Part shown: piece after piece, positions 53,940 through 55,426 of the stretch
Layout: each line of letters opens with the position of its first letter
How positions within the stretch are numbered: position 1 is the first letter of the stretch
Assembly: GCA_037447655.1 (NCBI GenBank)
Contig: JBBHKE010001149.1
Coordinates: 242,611 to 298,036, forward strand
Direction of reading: 5' to 3'
Length of the DNA: 55,426 nucleotides
Source: Zygnema cylindricum
Lineage: Eukaryota; Streptophyta; Zygnematophyceae; Zygnematales; Zygnemataceae
Notes under the pieces: generated by a model
What the model saw: the letters and a program-made list of their open reading frames with translations, nothing else
Databases searched by the model: none
Told to the model about the DNA's origin: nothing
Position numbers and translations under genes: made by a program

Positions 53940-54325
53940 TCCATTGCTAGGTCATTTTCGGCATTCGGACAGTTTTAGCGACGAGACAGTCTCATCGCTC
54001 AAGTGCACAAATTCGGCATGGATGTTTATAATGCTTTAGGACTTTGTCGGTTAGTTGTTAAATTCCACAGAAGTCGACAAATACAGCCCATTACTAGGTC
54101 AATTCCGGCTTGAGACAATTTTAGCGACGATATATTTTCATCGCTCAAGTGCACAAATTCGACACGGATGTTTATAATGCGTTAAAGACTTTGTCGGTTA
54201 GTTGTTGAATTCCACGGAAGCCGACAAATACAGCCCATTACTAGGTCAATCCCCGGTTCAGACAGTTTTAGTGATGACACATTTTCATCGCCCAAGTGCA
54301 CAAATTCGGCACGGAAATTCAGCGA
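53940..54325 (+). repeat. 147-bp tandem repeat, 2.6 copies
   Basis: Copies at 53940-54086, 54087-54233 and 54234-54325 (partial). The unit contains CCATTACTAGGTCAAT, a GCGACGA...TCATCGC hairpin, GTGCACAAATTCGGCA and TTTGTCGGTTAGTTGTT. Confidence 0.92.
53975..53999. other. CGACGA-type hairpin 3
   Basis: AGCGACGAGA and TCTCATCGCT pair with one mismatch. The versions in the next repeat units are weaker. Confidence 0.6.
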
Positions 54326-54347
54326 CGACAAAGTCTCGTCGCTGAAT
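54317..54347. other. CGACGA-type hairpin 4, perfect 12-bp stem
   Basis: ATTCAGCGACGA - CAAAGTC - TCGTCGCTGAAT. The strongest member of the family. A degenerate relative with CATTCA...TTGAATG ends follows at about 54376-54409. Confidence 0.8.
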
Positions 54348-55426
54348 GGTAATTTTCATGGTAAACTAACTTCTACCATTCACCGACGAAAATATATCGG
54401 GGTTGAATGATATATCTTTGACCCTACTATACATAGAAGGTATACATAGTCGTATTAAAAGTACTATCCAATAAATTACTTGTGTGTCATGCGCATAACA
54501 CAAAGTTTTTGCCCAAACAAATAATATTTAATCCGAAATTATGTTTTACTTCGTTAATAATATAAAAATTATATTCTTCTCCTTTTAAGCTTGGTCCACA
54601 GAAATCACAAACAAGAATCATAATTTTTTTTGTTTCTGTATTTATTACTTTATTTCGGTCCTAAAATGCCCTTTTTTTTCTAATCTCGTTATCATAATAA
54701 CCTCGGATCATAACTTTTTAACAAGAAAAAGCACATTTTACAAACGTAGAGCAAATTTATATATAAGATACAAAATACAAAAAACACAAATAATATACAT
54801 AAACATAAATATGGATAACATAAATGAAAACCATAAACGACCGATTCCTTTGTTTTATATTGCTTTCACGGGGCACATAACTGTTGTACAAAAGTTGGAA
54901 ATGTATATATAAAAAAATTAAAAACTGAACAAACGAAATCCTATGTCGGAAAATTACCGAATGTAAAACCCCAACAAAAACACATAAGATTATTCCTATC
55001 TAGATTTCTCCATAACCTACTTGTTTTTGTCAATTGTGTAGTAAAAAACTAGACTCAATAAAAAACAAAACAACGCCTACCCTCCCTTTTTTAAAATCTC
55101 TCCTTTTTTGTTTCCCCCCTCTCCTCCCTCACCTCTACTCTCTTCTTTTCCTCACATCCCACTTTCCTCTCCTCCCTCACTTTCCCCCTCTCATTCAAAA
55201 CATTTTATTTTATACTTTAATGGTATGCTCGTTATCTCCATTTGTAGAAGGAATATTACATACGTCACAACTGCAAATAAGACAAACAAAAAAAATGAAT
55301 CAATGACATATTAGCAACCACAACCAACATAAATCGAATGACAACAAAATAAACAAATAAAACAAAATACAACAAAAGGTACAAAAAAATAAAACATTTA
55401 CGCAAAACAAATTGGAGATAGCTACG
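54348..55426. other. AT-rich flank with CT-rich stretch
   Basis: No gene supported. A pyrimidine-rich low-complexity stretch lies at about 55077-55200, and its short open frames are artefacts. The right end of the pogo-like element may lie here, but no terminal repeat was recognised. Confidence 0.5.

Noticed and set aside
55034-55314. Pro/Ser/Leu-rich ORFs near the right end
   Set aside because: They come from a pyrimidine-rich low-complexity stretch.

Overview
This looks like a stretch of a large, repeat-rich eukaryotic nuclear genome, most probably a plant or streptophyte relative. The grounds are plant-style Ty1/copia and Ty3 retrotransposons (one a chromodomain chromovirus), hAT and pogo/CENP-B-like DNA transposases, many MITEs, GT-AG introns, microsatellites, and a copia primer-binding site that fits the anticodon arm of a plant-type initiator tRNA-Met as I recall it. 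The species cannot be named from the sequence. I found no intact host gene, no rRNA or complete tRNA gene, and no CRISPR array. Almost everything recognisable is transposon-derived and mutated.

Layout. 1-3.2 kb: Ty1/copia pol remnant with four in-frame stops, followed by a possible LTR. 3.7-7.2 kb: AT-rich DNA, pyrimidine and GA microsatellites, and two inverted MITEs (4.56-4.88 kb). 7.25-9.36 kb: a 51-bp minisatellite with 41 complete copies. 9.4-11.4 kb: unassigned DNA with a 10-bp tandem repeat. 11.4-18.8 kb: a crowded field of small TIR elements. One family (CACCG ends, TA target duplications) has at least six copies, some nested and some caught in a 755-bp tandem duplication. A TAA-flanked element and an 8-bp-duplication element follow. 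18.9-21.3 kb: a TIR-like element filled with degenerate ATTCAGTGCT-type repeats. 22.3-28.3 kb: a decayed Ty3 chromovirus with an extra open region between the chromodomain and its 3' end. 28.3-30.7 kb: unassigned. 30.75-31.6 kb: a hAT transposase remnant. 31.94-34.32 kb: a 2.4-kb non-autonomous hAT-type element with an 8-bp target duplication.

35.3-54.4 kb is best read as one large, old pogo/CENP-B-like transposon or a transposon-rich locus. It has candidate accessory exons (35.6-38.4 kb), a DNA-binding domain (38.8-39.2 kb), the first catalytic Asp (39.4 kb), and then, about 13 kb further on, the rest of the DDE domain (52.5-53.4 kb). The gap is a nested retrotransposon complex bounded by GGGTC/GTGTC. 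It holds a copia element whose 5' LTR contains a solo LTR of a related family and whose 3' LTR is cut by a Ty3 element. The Ty3 element breaks off inside reverse transcriptase and is joined directly to the 3' part of a second copia copy with a complete LTR. Small perfect hairpins of the type GCGACGA...TCGTCGC lie on both sides of the transposase.

The insertions can be ordered: pogo-like element, then copia, then the solo LTR and the Ty3 element, then a deletion or recombination that fused Ty3 to copia. The most interesting points are the split pogo-like transposase with its flanking hairpins and undescribed companion ORFs, the Ty3/copia chimera, the half-tRNA primer site, the antisense Pol III-like module in the LTRs, and a paralogous empty site that confirms TA insertion of the MITE family.
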